Assembly: GCA_015493635.1 (NCBI GenBank)
Contig: WGCU01000013.1
Location: 1 to 64,000, forward strand
Direction of reading: 5' to 3'
Source of the DNA: Spirochaetaceae bacterium
GTDB taxonomy: Bacteria; Spirochaetota; Spirochaetia; B11-G9
DNA: 64,000 nt
Each line of letters opens with the position of its first letter. Position 1 is the first letter of the stretch. Positions 1 through 9,507 of the stretch are shown here, piece by piece. Made by a program: the position numbers and the translations under genes. A model generated the notes under the pieces. The model did not search any database and was not told where the DNA came from. It saw only the letters and a program-made list of their open reading frames with translations.

Positions 1-79
1 AAGGGCACCTTTTTTGTGGGGTAAATATTACAAATTTTTGGCTTTTAGATGCTCTAGAGCCTCTTCAGGGCATTCTCTC

Positions 80-110
80 GGGGTAAAATATTTTTGACCC
101 CTTTGTTATT
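80..110 (+). terminator. Possible terminator-like hairpin
   Basis: GGGGT at 80-84 pairs with ACCCC at 97-101 around an AT-rich, nearly self-complementary centre, and a T-rich stretch follows. It could end transcription of a gene lying left of the window. The rest of 1-192 holds no convincing gene; short open frames run in from the left edge on the plus strand but are too short to identify. Confidence 0.3.
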
Positions 111-192
111 TTCTCTCAGTATAGTAAGTTGGGGTACTTCGCAAAAAGCTCGGTCTCTTGATCTGAATCACCTTTATCACTAAAATGTTCCC

Positions 193-585
193 ATGATACA
201 CCGGTATACCCTCAAAGTACGCAGCTACGAACTGGATGGAAACAATCATGTAAACAACGCCAACTATCTTAACTATCTTGAAGCAGCCCGGATCAGCTTT
301 CTCGAAGATATCGGCATCAATTACAAAGCTTTCTTTATCGGCGGTTACCGTCTTTTTGTAACAAAGATATGTATTTCCTACAAGATTCCCGCGGAAGTAA
401 ACGACGAAATAACCATCGAAACCCATCCTATAAAACGGAGAAAGACAAGCGGTATATTCCGACAAACACTTATGAGAGGCACAGATGTTCTCACAGAAGC
501 CGATGTCACCTGGGTGTGTGTGAACGAACAGGGGAAACCGGTACCGCTGCCCCCTGAATTTGACAAACCGGAGCTGTATCCTTAA
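193..585 (+). CDS. Acyl-CoA thioesterase, 4HBT/YbgC-like hotdog family
   Basis: A 130-residue single hotdog-fold protein, the usual size for the 4-hydroxybenzoyl-CoA thioesterase/YbgC group, which hydrolyses acyl-CoA or acyl-ACP thioesters in the cytoplasm. The family signature is near the N-terminus: Asp15 followed by GNNHVNNANY and the LEAAR helix, where the Asp is the usual catalytic residue. The substrate cannot be read from sequence. The ATG at 193 has no clear Shine-Dalgarno, but upstream in-frame sequence is not protein-like. It converges on the next gene with a 4-bp tail overlap, so no terminator fits between them. Confidence 0.85.
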   Translation: MIHRYTLKVRSYELDGNNHVNNANYLNYLEAARISFLEDIGINYKAFFIGGYRLFVTKICISYKIPAEVNDEITIETHPIKRRKTSGIFRQTLMRGTDVLTEADVTWVCVNEQGKPVPLPPEFDKPELYP

Positions 586-3434
586 ATAAGCTTGTTCTTT
601 CTTCCGGCTGACAGGAGCTGTGCATTCCAGTAATTGTTGTTCAGATACTCTATTCTTTCTCCCGGGACATCGATTCTGCTGGCTATAGTCTGGACATATC
701 TCAAAGCTTTACTCAAAAGGGTAAGCCGGTCAAGATCATCAGTACCCGGCTTCTCTGGTATGCAAAGAGCGTGAAGAAAATAATAAAAACCGTTGTACGG
801 GTCTATGTCAGAAAGCTTTCCGTCCCGTGTCAACCGCACCAGTTCTTCTGATCCATGAGCAGATTTATCAACAAGAACACTTAAAAAAGCATGGAATGCC
901 TGAAGAAGATGGTACAGGGCTCCATGACCGTCTTCCATTACAAATACAAGATCTTCAATATACTCAAACCCACTCTCTTTCAGAACAAAATCGGGAGACC
1001 GGAAAACCCGGATAGCGTCTTTCTCCATACCGAGAGCTTCCTTGACCGTATCAAGAGCTTCCGGAAACCTCCCTTCAAAATAAAGATATTCTGCCGTAAA
1101 AAACAAACCCTCCGCAGAATTTCCGAAATCAGATAAGATTTGTTTCCCCTTTTCCCTCAGCCCTCCGTATATGTACGCTCGTGCAAGCCAGGGATATATG
1201 GAAGAAACACTTTCATGGAAGTTGTATATATCGGCCAGAGCTAAACAGTCAGCAAAACGTTCTGCAGCATCCCTGTACCTTCCCAGGTCAAAGTACATAC
1301 GGCCGGCTGCGAAAACGTCTAGAAGCTGCCATGTCCTGAAACCCTGATGCCCGGCCGCGGCAGTACCTTTTTCAATGAGCCGCAGACTTTCCGATATATT
1401 TCCGTAAATATAATGGGTAATGGCTTCCAGATAATAGACCGCAACTTTAAGCGGATGTGGACTGGAATGAGTGAGTAGTTCCCGGGATATTCGAAAATAA
1501 TCTTTCGCTTCTTCAACCCGCTGCATACCAAGCATAATTTTACCCAGCAAAATATTTATGGAACTCTCAACAGGGGAATTATCACTCTTTTGAATCAGGA
1601 TAAGTGCTTGTTTTGCCTGTTCCAGAGCCTGCTTATGATTGTACTTTGCATAAAAATATTCAGCCAGAATTATATTCCGATCCATGGTAGTCTGTTCATT
1701 TCTGCTTTCCTCTGAAGAAAGGACCATTTGATAAAAATCATGAGCAAGTTCATCTCGCGCATCCAAAAGAGCAGCACGAAGGAAAAGCTGGTTATAGAGA
1801 GAAGTATTTTCCACATTTTTCAAAGGAGGATGCTTCATGAGTTTCGATACCTCTTTTAAAAGTTTCACTGCTTCTTCTGTCTTTCTTTCATCAATAAGTG
1901 CCCGTACAGCTTTAAAGGTGTATGCTATTCCTGCCCTGGGTTTTCCTATCTCAGTAAAAACCCCGGCAAGAGAGATGTATACCTGTGGAGTACAATCGCC
2001 TTTTTCACGGTACAATTTTTCCAGACTTTTAAAAAACTTTTCTTCTTCTTCTCCATGAATCTTTCTCAGTTCAGGAAGAAAACCGGGAAATACCGGAATA
2101 CTGTGGTCAGGATACAGGAATCCATACATTTTTAAATCATTAAATGCTCTGTCATATTTTATCCGTTCAAGATTTTCCTCTGTCAACAGGTTTATTATCT
2201 CTTCAGGGATAAGGAGTCCGTTAAGGAGTGTCACAAGATAGAGAATTCTCCGGGTAAAACTGTCAAAATCATCCAGAATATCCTGCGTTGCCTGTAAACC
2301 AAATCGTTTTATTCCTTTTCTCTTTTCCAGAAGGTAGCTATGGAAAGAGGAAACAGGGGAAGCATTTTCATAAGAATTCCATTCTTCAGATACATGTTTT
2401 ATCACTGAGAAATTACGAAAACACGCAGGAACATCCGGTTTCCCTGAAAAGAGAACGGGGATGATATCCATACTATGCGCAAATTCATCCATAATATCCG
2501 TTACAATCTCCAGAGTTTTTTCATGAAAACGGTCTACATCCATAAAATAAACAACAAAAGGCAGATTTCTTTTCCTGGTAAATCTGCTGTAAGCAGTAAG
2601 GTATAACGTAAAGATAATAACAGCATCTTCTTCACACAGAGAAACTTCAGGATCTTGTATAACACTTGAAAACTGATCCCATACCTTTTTTTCTGTTATA
2701 TTCAATAGCGAGGGGATCTCCTTCAGCAGATCACTTTGCAGGCACCTGACAAGAGGATGGAACCCTGAATAGTCATTTTCTTCAGGATATAAAATGATCC
2801 GCGGAGATTGTGTCTTTCCTTCCAGAGTAGCTGCCATACTATAGGCAAGATATGAAATCCCGGGGATCCGGGTCCCATAATAAAAAAACAATCCGCTTTT
2901 CTCATTATTCAACAACGGTTCAAAATCATCAAACAGTTTCCCGGTCTCCGGTATATAAGCTAAAAAATCGGTAATACTCTTTTCATCTTCCCGGTTTTCT
3001 TTGTCAGGGGTATAAACCCTGTAACACTTTTCACATTGAATAAACTCAGCCATTCTACTGAAAAGATCATAGGCTTCATAACTTACACACAAAGAATTAT
3101 TTTCCCAAATTCCGTACATCTTTCTCATAACAGACTTACGCTGTAACTTTGAAAGGATCCCTTTGGCATGATCAATAAAAACAGTAAACCCCCGCAGTTC
3201 ATCTTTGATAGCCGACAGAGTATTGTACGTTTCTCTGGCATCTGCAAACAGTCTTTTTAAATCCTTTAAATCCGGCGTATAGCTGTAAAGGAAAAAAGAT
3301 CCGAAATGTTTTTTTGAAATACAGATATTGCTCTCAAGAATTTTGTCAAGATCTACTGTAATACGATCCGCAAAATCAAGATCTACTTTTTTAAACGCAT
3401 TAAATCCAGTAATTTCAATCAGTACATAAATCAT
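582..3434 (-). CDS. Large TPR protein with degenerate STAND/cyclase-like N-terminal half
   Basis: About 950 residues. I place the start at the ATG at 3434, 4 bp after the stop of the upstream gene; a longer reading from 3524 adds 30 residues that merely overlap that gene. Residues 1-140 loosely resemble a decayed class III cyclase domain (VSYEAYDLF near 118-125). Residues 180-400 have the layout of a STAND ATPase: a P-loop-like stretch at 185-196 (YYGTRIPGISYL) that lacks the GKS/T, and a Walker-B-like strand at 292-302. From about residue 430 helical TPR-type repeats run to the end. I infer a cytosolic scaffold that no longer hydrolyses ATP. Its operon with a PilZ protein and a lipoprotein suggests signalling. 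No specific function is recognised. Confidence 0.75.
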   Translation of the reverse strand: MIYVLIEITGFNAFKKVDLDFADRITVDLDKILESNICISKKHFGSFFLYSYTPDLKDLKRLFADARETYNTLSAIKDELRGFTVFIDHAKGILSKLQRKSVMRKMYGIWENNSLCVSYEAYDLFSRMAEFIQCEKCYRVYTPDKENREDEKSITDFLAYIPETGKLFDDFEPLLNNEKSGLFFYYGTRIPGISYLAYSMAATLEGKTQSPRIILYPEENDYSGFHPLVRCLQSDLLKEIPSLLNITEKKVWDQFSSVIQDPEVSLCEEDAVIIFTLYLTAYSRFTRKRNLPFVVYFMDVDRFHEKTLEIVTDIMDEFAHSMDIIPVLFSGKPDVPACFRNFSVIKHVSEEWNSYENASPVSSFHSYLLEKRKGIKRFGLQATQDILDDFDSFTRRILYLVTLLNGLLIPEEIINLLTEENLERIKYDRAFNDLKMYGFLYPDHSIPVFPGFLPELRKIHGEEEEKFFKSLEKLYREKGDCTPQVYISLAGVFTEIGKPRAGIAYTFKAVRALIDERKTEEAVKLLKEVSKLMKHPPLKNVENTSLYNQLFLRAALLDARDELAHDFYQMVLSSEESRNEQTTMDRNIILAEYFYAKYNHKQALEQAKQALILIQKSDNSPVESSINILLGKIMLGMQRVEEAKDYFRISRELLTHSSPHPLKVAVYYLEAITHYIYGNISESLRLIEKGTAAAGHQGFRTWQLLDVFAAGRMYFDLGRYRDAAERFADCLALADIYNFHESVSSIYPWLARAYIYGGLREKGKQILSDFGNSAEGLFFTAEYLYFEGRFPEALDTVKEALGMEKDAIRVFRSPDFVLKESGFEYIEDLVFVMEDGHGALYHLLQAFHAFLSVLVDKSAHGSEELVRLTRDGKLSDIDPYNGFYYFLHALCIPEKPGTDDLDRLTLLSKALRYVQTIASRIDVPGERIEYLNNNYWNAQLLSAGRKNKLI

Positions 3435-3438
3435 ATTT

Positions 3439-4695
3439 CTACAAATCCAATTCCGGAGGCGGTGCACCGCCCTCCCAGAGGCGGTCATCATCATCAGTGA
3501 AAGACCGTCCGTACACATAATCAAAAAGGAACCTGAAATCTTCTGGTTCTATCTCCAAAAATTGAATACCATAGAAAAACTGACCCTTATACTCATATTT
3601 TCTCATAACCCTTGATAAAATTTGAAGTTTCCGCTGTCCCATCTTTAGAGAAAGTTTAACATCTCCGTAAAGCCCGAGAAGTTCTGAAAGTCTTTTTTCA
3701 GAATGAGTAAAGAGCAGACCTGCAGCGCTGATATCTATAATTTCCGGTTTAAATAAATTATTTTCTTTCTTTTTGCCGTCAAAATAACCCTGCTTATCAA
3801 GGACGTAGGCTAAAACCCGGCAAAAATCTTTACAAAAAGAAAGATCTTCCTCTGTGAAAGATACAAGTCTGTTTTTTTTATTGACAAGATAAACATACCC
3901 GATGACATACTCGTGATAGATAACAGGGCACCACATTTCCGCATTTATCCCCTGCCCATATTTTTTACGGATATCCAAATCTACCTGCCGGAGAGTTTTC
4001 CCTAGAAATGGTTTCTCTGTCCCATCGCGGTTAAGAAAATAGTGTGATGTAATACTTATTTTTGCTACTCGTGATTTTTTATCAGGAAGTTTTCCCGCTG
4101 CTGTATCACTAATGAAAAAACATTTACCTGTCTCAGTTATAATTTTTTCTTCAAATGTTTCGGGTATTCTTGATCGGAACATGACAATTTTATTTTCAGA
4201 AGAAATTTTTGATGCTTTTCCCTTGAATTCTGCTATGAGAGACTGAATATCAGATGATTCAAAATTCGCGGAAAAAACCTCCGAATCAAAAGATTCATAT
4301 TCCTGTGTTTTTGGAAAATCAAGAATAACTTTCGCATTCTGCAGGATAAAAGTCAAACTAATATCCCTGTCAGGTTTTACCCGTACATATTTTCGTTTTA
4401 AATTTTTATAGATATCTCCCGTCATGTATAATTCCAGGGGATTCCCCTCTTTAATAATTTTAGCTGAGAACGTCATGGTACTGCTGTAGAATGAGAAAAA
4501 AAATGTCGCCGTCTCTCCCGCTTTCAACGCGGTAATGCCACTATCGCTGCTGCTGAATACAAGCTTTTTATCCTCCACAGACAGCATCACTCCTTTGATG
4601 TATATCTTTCTGATTTGAAGTTCTACGGGAATACTTTGATCAACAAGGTTACTTAAAATAAACTCCTGTTCAATTCTTCCTATACTTGTACCCAT
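3439..4695 (-). CDS. PilZ-domain protein with GAF-like insertion (DUF1577-like)
   Basis: 418 residues, no signal peptide or membrane segment. Residues 10-98 are beta-rich and resemble the N-terminal domain of YcgR-type proteins. They end in an RxxxR motif (Arg101-Arg105), the first half of a PilZ c-di-GMP site. The second half, DISAAG at 321-326, comes about 215 residues later and is followed by PilZ-like strands (FFYGIQF near 373). The intervening part, especially 250-305, looks like a GAF domain. From memory it resembles the spirochaete family DUF1577; this is unverified. The start is well placed, with GAGGAAA upstream of the ATG. It is co-transcribed with the lipoprotein upstream (12-bp gap) and the TPR protein downstream (4 bp). 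Likely a cytosolic c-di-GMP effector. Confidence 0.7.
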   Translation of the reverse strand: MGTSIGRIEQEFILSNLVDQSIPVELQIRKIYIKGVMLSVEDKKLVFSSSDSGITALKAGETATFFFSFYSSTMTFSAKIIKEGNPLELYMTGDIYKNLKRKYVRVKPDRDISLTFILQNAKVILDFPKTQEYESFDSEVFSANFESSDIQSLIAEFKGKASKISSENKIVMFRSRIPETFEEKIITETGKCFFISDTAAGKLPDKKSRVAKISITSHYFLNRDGTEKPFLGKTLRQVDLDIRKKYGQGINAEMWCPVIYHEYVIGYVYLVNKKNRLVSFTEEDLSFCKDFCRVLAYVLDKQGYFDGKKKENNLFKPEIIDISAAGLLFTHSEKRLSELLGLYGDVKLSLKMGQRKLQILSRVMRKYEYKGQFFYGIQFLEIEPEDFRFLFDYVYGRSFTDDDDRLWEGGAPPPELDL

Positions 4696-4707
4696 TGATA
4701 TTTTTCC

Positions 4708-5418
4708 TCACTCATACTCCAACCGTACATTCATAAATGAATCAGGTTCAAATTTTTTTTCATTTCCTACATAGGTTTTCTTCAGAGCATTAAAATCCAT
4801 GGCGATATCACTGAGAAGCCAGGTTCCGTTTTCCCTCTCTGCAAAGATTTCTCCACTGCTCCTTCCTACAGGGGTAAGTATCCGCACACGGGCATCAATT
4901 GCGTCATCCTTATGAATAAAGGACCCGATACGAAGGGTATACTGCTTGTTCAGTTCAACATTCCCAAGGACACGGATTATCTTTTTACTCCAAAGGGGAT
5001 TAAGCGCCTTTGTATCCTTTTTACCGGTAGACAAGTCAGCAAAATAATCCTCAATACGCCTGTACAGATCTTGTTCATCAGCTGGTAAACTGCTTACCTG
5101 CTGGAGTTCACCTATGACCATATCCTCTACGACACCGTTTACTGATGACGATATGGTCATCACTGCTGCTGAGATATTTCCTGAATCCACATCCGAAATG
5201 ATCATTTTCCCCTGCTCTACAGGAGTACCATCTTTTTTAAGCGTTCCAAAAACAAGCTTCTTTTTTGCAGGAGCCGGTGTTTCGGCAGCACGAGCGCTCG
5301 ATAATTTTGTTTCATTCCGTACAGAAACTACTTTTTTCTTTGGCTGACAACTATTAAGTATCAAGATAAACAAAAGAACAGTAAAAACAAATATCCGCTT
5401 GACAGTAATATTCAGCAA
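4708..5418 (-). CDS. Putative lipoprotein, first gene of PilZ/TPR operon
   Basis: About 236 residues. A basic n-region, a hydrophobic stretch and a lipobox ending LILNSC mark a lipoprotein anchored by that Cys. A Lys/Ala/Pro-rich linker follows, then a mixed alpha/beta C-terminal domain (about residues 95-236) I do not recognise. I prefer the TTG start at 5418 because GGTGAGG sits 6 bases upstream; a GTG at 5430 would add four residues but has no ribosome-binding site. It heads an operon with the PilZ and TPR genes and is divergent from the aconitase gene. An envelope-side partner for the PilZ protein is possible but is inference. Confidence 0.75.
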   Translation of the reverse strand: MLNITVKRIFVFTVLLFILILNSCQPKKKVVSVRNETKLSSARAAETPAPAKKKLVFGTLKKDGTPVEQGKMIISDVDSGNISAAVMTISSSVNGVVEDMVIGELQQVSSLPADEQDLYRRIEDYFADLSTGKKDTKALNPLWSKKIIRVLGNVELNKQYTLRIGSFIHKDDAIDARVRILTPVGRSSGEIFAERENGTWLLSDIAMDFNALKKTYVGNEKKFEPDSFMNVRLEYE

Positions 5419-5520
5419 AAAATACCTCACCTGAAATCTATGGACAAGACAACATTCTACAGGTAGTATAGCCTTAGATTTAAATTATTACCATAGTTTT
5501 TTTAAGCGGGAGGAAAGGAT

Positions 5521-7458
5521 TTGGGACTGACAGCAGCAGAAAAGATTCTGAAAGAACACTTTAGAGAGGGAACTTTCAAACCGGGAAATGAGATTGGAAT
5601 AAAAATTGATCAGACACTTACACAGGATGCCACCGGGACGATGGTATATCTTCAATTCGAAGCTATGGATATCCCCAGAGTGCGTACAGAACTCTCGGTA
5701 TCATACGTAGATCACAATACCCTTCAGACTGATTACAGGAATGCTGATGATCATCGTTTTCTGCAGTCATGCGCAAAAAAATACGGTATTTATTTTTCCC
5801 GTCCCGGGAACGGTATCTGCCATCAGGTTCATCTTGAACGCTTCGGAGCTCCGGGGAAAACCCTTCTGGGATCAGATTCCCATACTCCTACCGGAGGAGG
5901 ATTGGGAGCTCTTGCTATTGGCGCAGGAGGGCTTGATATTGCAGTGGCCATGGCCGGAGGGTTGTTCTACCTCACCTATCCGGAAATTATTGAGGTACGC
6001 TTAACCGGAAAACTTCACTCTATGTGCAGTGCGAAAGATATAATTCTGACACTTCTAAAAAAAGAAACAGTGAAAGGGGGTGTGGGTAAAATATACGAAT
6101 ATACCGGTCCCGGTGTTTCAAGCTTAAGTGTCCCCCAGCGTGCGACCATAACAAACATGGGAGCAGAACTGGGAGCAACAACATCACTTTTTCCGTCAGA
6201 TTCAATGACAAGAGAATTCCTTGCACTGCAAAAAAGGGCATCTGTATGGAAACCTCTTCAAGCTGATGATGATGCAGTCTATGCAAAAACAATCACCCTT
6301 GATCTGGACACGGTGGTTCCCATGGCTGCTTGTCCCCACATGCCGGATAATGTCGTTGAAGTATCGTCACTGGCAGGAAAGAAAGTTGATCAGGTTGCTA
6401 TCGGCTCATGCACTAATTCCTCTATTACCGATCTTGGTATTGCAGCTGATATTCTGCAGGGGAAAACAATAGCAGAATCAGTATCTCTTGCGGTTTCACC
6501 GGGGACAAAACAGGTCCTCGACAGCGCGGTCAAGGCGGGAATCTACCATACGTTCGTTTCCTCAGGCGCCCGGATTCTTGAAAGCGCCTGCGGGCCCTGC
6601 ATCGGTATGGGATTCGCTCCCGGATCAAAAGGTATTTCCTTAAGGACTTTTAACCGTAATTTTAAAGGGAGGAGCGGAACTGCTGACGCGTCTGTGTACC
6701 TTGTTTCTCCTGAAACAGCAGCTGCTTCGGCTCTTACAGGTACTATTACTGATCCACGAAGCCTGGACAGTATTACTACAGGCAATTACACCGATATAAT
6801 TTCAATTAATGATAACATGATTATCCCTCCTGTTTCACCTGAGGAATCCCGTTCAACGGAAATACTCCGGGGGCCCAATATTAAACCCTGCCCCCTTGGT
6901 TCGCGGATGCCAGAAACCATACGGGGAACCGTCCTTATAAAAGTGGATGATAATATTACCACAGACCACATTATGCCAGCTGGTGCAAAAATACTCCCCC
7001 TGCGATCCAATATTCCTGAAATCTCAAAACATGTGTTTGAAGCTGTAGATCCCCATTTTCATGAGAGAGCAGCGGCAGTTGAACAGGGTATTATTGTGGG
7101 TGGAGAAAACTACGGGCAGGGTTCATCAAGGGAACATGCAGCGTTAGCTCCCATGTACCTGGGAGTAAAAGCGGTTATTACGAAAAGTTTTGCACGAATT
7201 CATAAAGCCAATCTTGTTAATTTTGGTATTCTTCCCCTTGTCTTTAAAAATCCTGAAGATTATAACTCGATTCAGGAATCAGATGAACTTGTTATTGAAA
7301 ATATTTCCGAAACCCTCCTCAATGGCAATACACTCTCTGTTACCAACACCCGTTCAGGAGCTGTTTTTACCGTTTCCTATGATGGAGACGGGAGGCTTAT
7401 CGAAATCCTCCTGGCAGGGGGGCTTCTAAATTATACAAAAGAGCAGTTAACCCGGTGA
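5521..7458 (+). CDS. acn: Aconitate hydratase (short Aquifex-type)
   Basis: 645 residues, the length of the compact bacterial aconitase group rather than the ~890-residue AcnA or AcnB. It interconverts citrate and isocitrate through a [4Fe-4S] cluster. All three ligands are visible: Cys297 in GSCTNS, and Cys357 and Cys360 in ACGPCIG. The C-terminal swivel domain carries GENYGQGSSREHAAL and the GILPL signature. The start is a TTG at 5521 behind GGGAGGAAAGG. A homoaconitase or isopropylmalate isomerase role is less likely because the swivel domain is fused and the loops are aconitase-like. The stop overlaps the next start (GTGA), so translation is probably coupled to the HD protein. Confidence 0.93.
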   Translation: MGLTAAEKILKEHFREGTFKPGNEIGIKIDQTLTQDATGTMVYLQFEAMDIPRVRTELSVSYVDHNTLQTDYRNADDHRFLQSCAKKYGIYFSRPGNGICHQVHLERFGAPGKTLLGSDSHTPTGGGLGALAIGAGGLDIAVAMAGGLFYLTYPEIIEVRLTGKLHSMCSAKDIILTLLKKETVKGGVGKIYEYTGPGVSSLSVPQRATITNMGAELGATTSLFPSDSMTREFLALQKRASVWKPLQADDDAVYAKTITLDLDTVVPMAACPHMPDNVVEVSSLAGKKVDQVAIGSCTNSSITDLGIAADILQGKTIAESVSLAVSPGTKQVLDSAVKAGIYHTFVSSGARILESACGPCIGMGFAPGSKGISLRTFNRNFKGRSGTADASVYLVSPETAAASALTGTITDPRSLDSITTGNYTDIISINDNMIIPPVSPEESRSTEILRGPNIKPCPLGSRMPETIRGTVLIKVDDNITTDHIMPAGAKILPLRSNIPEISKHVFEAVDPHFHERAAAVEQGIIVGGENYGQGSSREHAALAPMYLGVKAVITKSFARIHKANLVNFGILPLVFKNPEDYNSIQESDELVIENISETLLNGNTLSVTNTRSGAVFTVSYDGDGRLIEILLAGGLLNYTKEQLTR

Positions 7459-8711
7459 ACAGTATCCTGGAATATCTTGACAGGGATTTCACCCTTCCCA
7501 TAAGGGATCCTCTGTGGAGAAATATAAATCTTTCTCCATCTTTCAAAAAACTTCTCTCGGACCGTTCGTTCCAGCGGCTTGGAAGGATTAAACAGCTGGG
7601 GCCGGCATTTCATGTATATCCTGGGGCAGTCCATACACGGCTGAATCACAGCCTCGGAGTGTTTCATGTAGCAGGGCAGATTATGCGCTCACTACTCAGT
7701 CATAATAAACCTGAGCTGATAACTATTGACGGCCTGAAAGCTTTTCTCTGTGCTGCTCTTTTCCATGACCTCGGTCATTTCCCCTTTGCACACTCCCTGA
7801 AAGAGCTCCCCCTTACAGACCATGAGATACTTTCTTCCGAAATTATTCTCTCCCGTCCCCTGGCCCCTGCCATTAAGGAAGCACTTGGAATTGATCCTTC
7901 ATTTGTCGCTGCTATTATAAATGAGGAAATGAGTGATAATGGTAATCCGGAGATCCTGTACTACCGGAAGATTCTTTCTGGAGTTCTTGATCCCGACAAG
8001 CTGGATTACCTTAACCGGGATGCCTTTTTCTGCGGCGTCCCCTACGGCATTCAGGATGCTGACTTCATCATTCACAAACTGACTTCCTTCAACAACGCTC
8101 CAGCCCTTGATCTGTCAGGCATACTTGCAGTAGAAAACCTTCTTTTTTCCAAATATCTTATGTACAAGGCTGTTTACTGGCATAAAGCAGTAAGAATCGC
8201 CACAGGAATGATCAAAAAAGCACTCTTCATGGCTTTACAGGAAGGTATAATACGGGATTCCGATCTGTATAATATCGATGATGAACAGTTTTTTCAGATA
8301 CTGTCAAAAAAGAATTACCGTCCGTTTTCACTTATAGAGAGAGTTTTGAATAGAGACTTCTATAAATCCATTATAGAAGTAAACTTTGATCAGACTAATC
8401 CTGCTCATTCAAAACTGCTTGACCTTAATTACCGGTTTGATAAATCAGTAGAAATTGCATCAAAAATCTCTCAAAAAGTACAGCAGACCGTGTACCCTGA
8501 ATCAGTTATTATTGATATTCCGGAACCAATTTCCTTTGAAGTCGATGTTACCATTATGAACGGCCGCACTCCCATGAATTTTACTGAAGCAGGTTCTGTC
8601 TTTACCGAATCCGTTGTCAGGGGTTTTACCGCTTCTTTAAGAAAAGTGCGACTCTTTGTCCCTGAAAACCTGAAAACGACCGCGGTATCTTTTAAGGATC
8701 TCCTTTCTTGA
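7455..8711 (+). CDS. HD-domain phosphohydrolase, SAMHD1/dNTPase-like
   Basis: 418 residues. The metal-binding HD set is visible: His65 in RLNHSLGVFH, His104-Asp105 in FHDLGHFPFAHS, and an Asp in LDPDKLDYLNRDAF near 180. The HDLGHxPFxH pattern is typical of the SAMHD1/YpgQ-like group, which hydrolyses nucleoside triphosphates or related phosphoesters in the cytoplasm. The exact substrate is unknown. The GTG start overlaps the aconitase stop by 4 bp, and its own stop overlaps the ttcA start, so the three genes form one tightly coupled unit. Confidence 0.85.
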   Translation: MNSILEYLDRDFTLPIRDPLWRNINLSPSFKKLLSDRSFQRLGRIKQLGPAFHVYPGAVHTRLNHSLGVFHVAGQIMRSLLSHNKPELITIDGLKAFLCAALFHDLGHFPFAHSLKELPLTDHEILSSEIILSRPLAPAIKEALGIDPSFVAAIINEEMSDNGNPEILYYRKILSGVLDPDKLDYLNRDAFFCGVPYGIQDADFIIHKLTSFNNAPALDLSGILAVENLLFSKYLMYKAVYWHKAVRIATGMIKKALFMALQEGIIRDSDLYNIDDEQFFQILSKKNYRPFSLIERVLNRDFYKSIIEVNFDQTNPAHSKLLDLNYRFDKSVEIASKISQKVQQTVYPESVIIDIPEPISFEVDVTIMNGRTPMNFTEAGSVFTESVVRGFTASLRKVRLFVPENLKTTAVSFKDLLS

Positions 8712-9448
8712 TCACTGTCAAAGAACTGTCCGGGGGAACGATTCCTCCATGGATCAGACGGTTTATAAAACAGGCGGGGAAAAATATCAACACGTACCAG
8801 ATGATAAAGGAAGGGGATACGGTCCTTCTTGGTATATCAGGCGGAAAAGATTCTCTGGCTCTTGCACTTGCTCTTTCAATACGGAGAAAATGGCTGCCGG
8901 TACGCTATGAACTTACCGGGCTTTTAATAAACTGGGTTGAACACCCGATCAGACAGGAAGAACTGGAAAAACTTGAAAGTTTTTTTTCATCCCTTGATAT
9001 CCCTTTCCAGGTAAAAAATGCGCATATGTTTCCCGAGTCCTTTTTGGGAGAGTTCAACTGCTATCTCTGCTCCCGAAACAGACGCAGAATACTCTTTGAA
9101 TACGCAGAGGAAAACAAACTTTCTAAAATTGCTCTTGGACATCACCTTGATGATTTTGTAGAAACATCCCTCATAAATCTTTGTTTCAGAGGGGATTTCT
9201 CTTCAATGCGTCCTGTTCAGGATTTCTTCAACGGGAAACTGCAGATTTTACGGCCCCTCTGTACGGTACGGGAAAGCGTTATTTCGAAACTTGAAAGAGA
9301 AACAGACATGCCTGTCGCAAAAACAACCTGTCCGAACAAAGAATCAAATATACGGAACCATCTTAAACCCATCATAAGCCAACTTTCACATATTGACACT
9401 TTAACAAGAGAACACATTTTTTCCGCTCATCATTTCGAAAAAGATTAA
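8708..9448 (+). CDS. ttcA: tRNA 2-thiocytidine(32) synthetase TtcA
   Basis: 246 residues, a PP-loop ATPase that thiolates C32 of certain tRNAs. The PP-loop SGGKDS is at 44-49. Cys118 and Cys121 form the CxxC, and Cys208 is a good third ligand for the Fe-S cluster used by TtcA. GHHLDD at 144-149 is the second family motif. The start is TTG at 8708, overlapping the HD gene stop (TTGA). Related TtuA/TilS enzymes are less likely because TilS lacks this CxxC and TtuA carries extra zinc fingers. Confidence 0.9.
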   Translation: MITVKELSGGTIPPWIRRFIKQAGKNINTYQMIKEGDTVLLGISGGKDSLALALALSIRRKWLPVRYELTGLLINWVEHPIRQEELEKLESFFSSLDIPFQVKNAHMFPESFLGEFNCYLCSRNRRRILFEYAEENKLSKIALGHHLDDFVETSLINLCFRGDFSSMRPVQDFFNGKLQILRPLCTVRESVISKLERETDMPVAKTTCPNKESNIRNHLKPIISQLSHIDTLTREHIFSAHHFEKD

Positions 9449-9507
9449 TATTTTATTTCATTTTTAGATTTTATTTGTTATGATAGGATAAGAACAAGGA
9501 GGGATCG

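Noticed and set aside
106..465. Open frame on the minus strand opposite the thioesterase gene
   Set aside because: It has no domain, no ribosome-binding site and mirrors the codons of the clearly real thioesterase.
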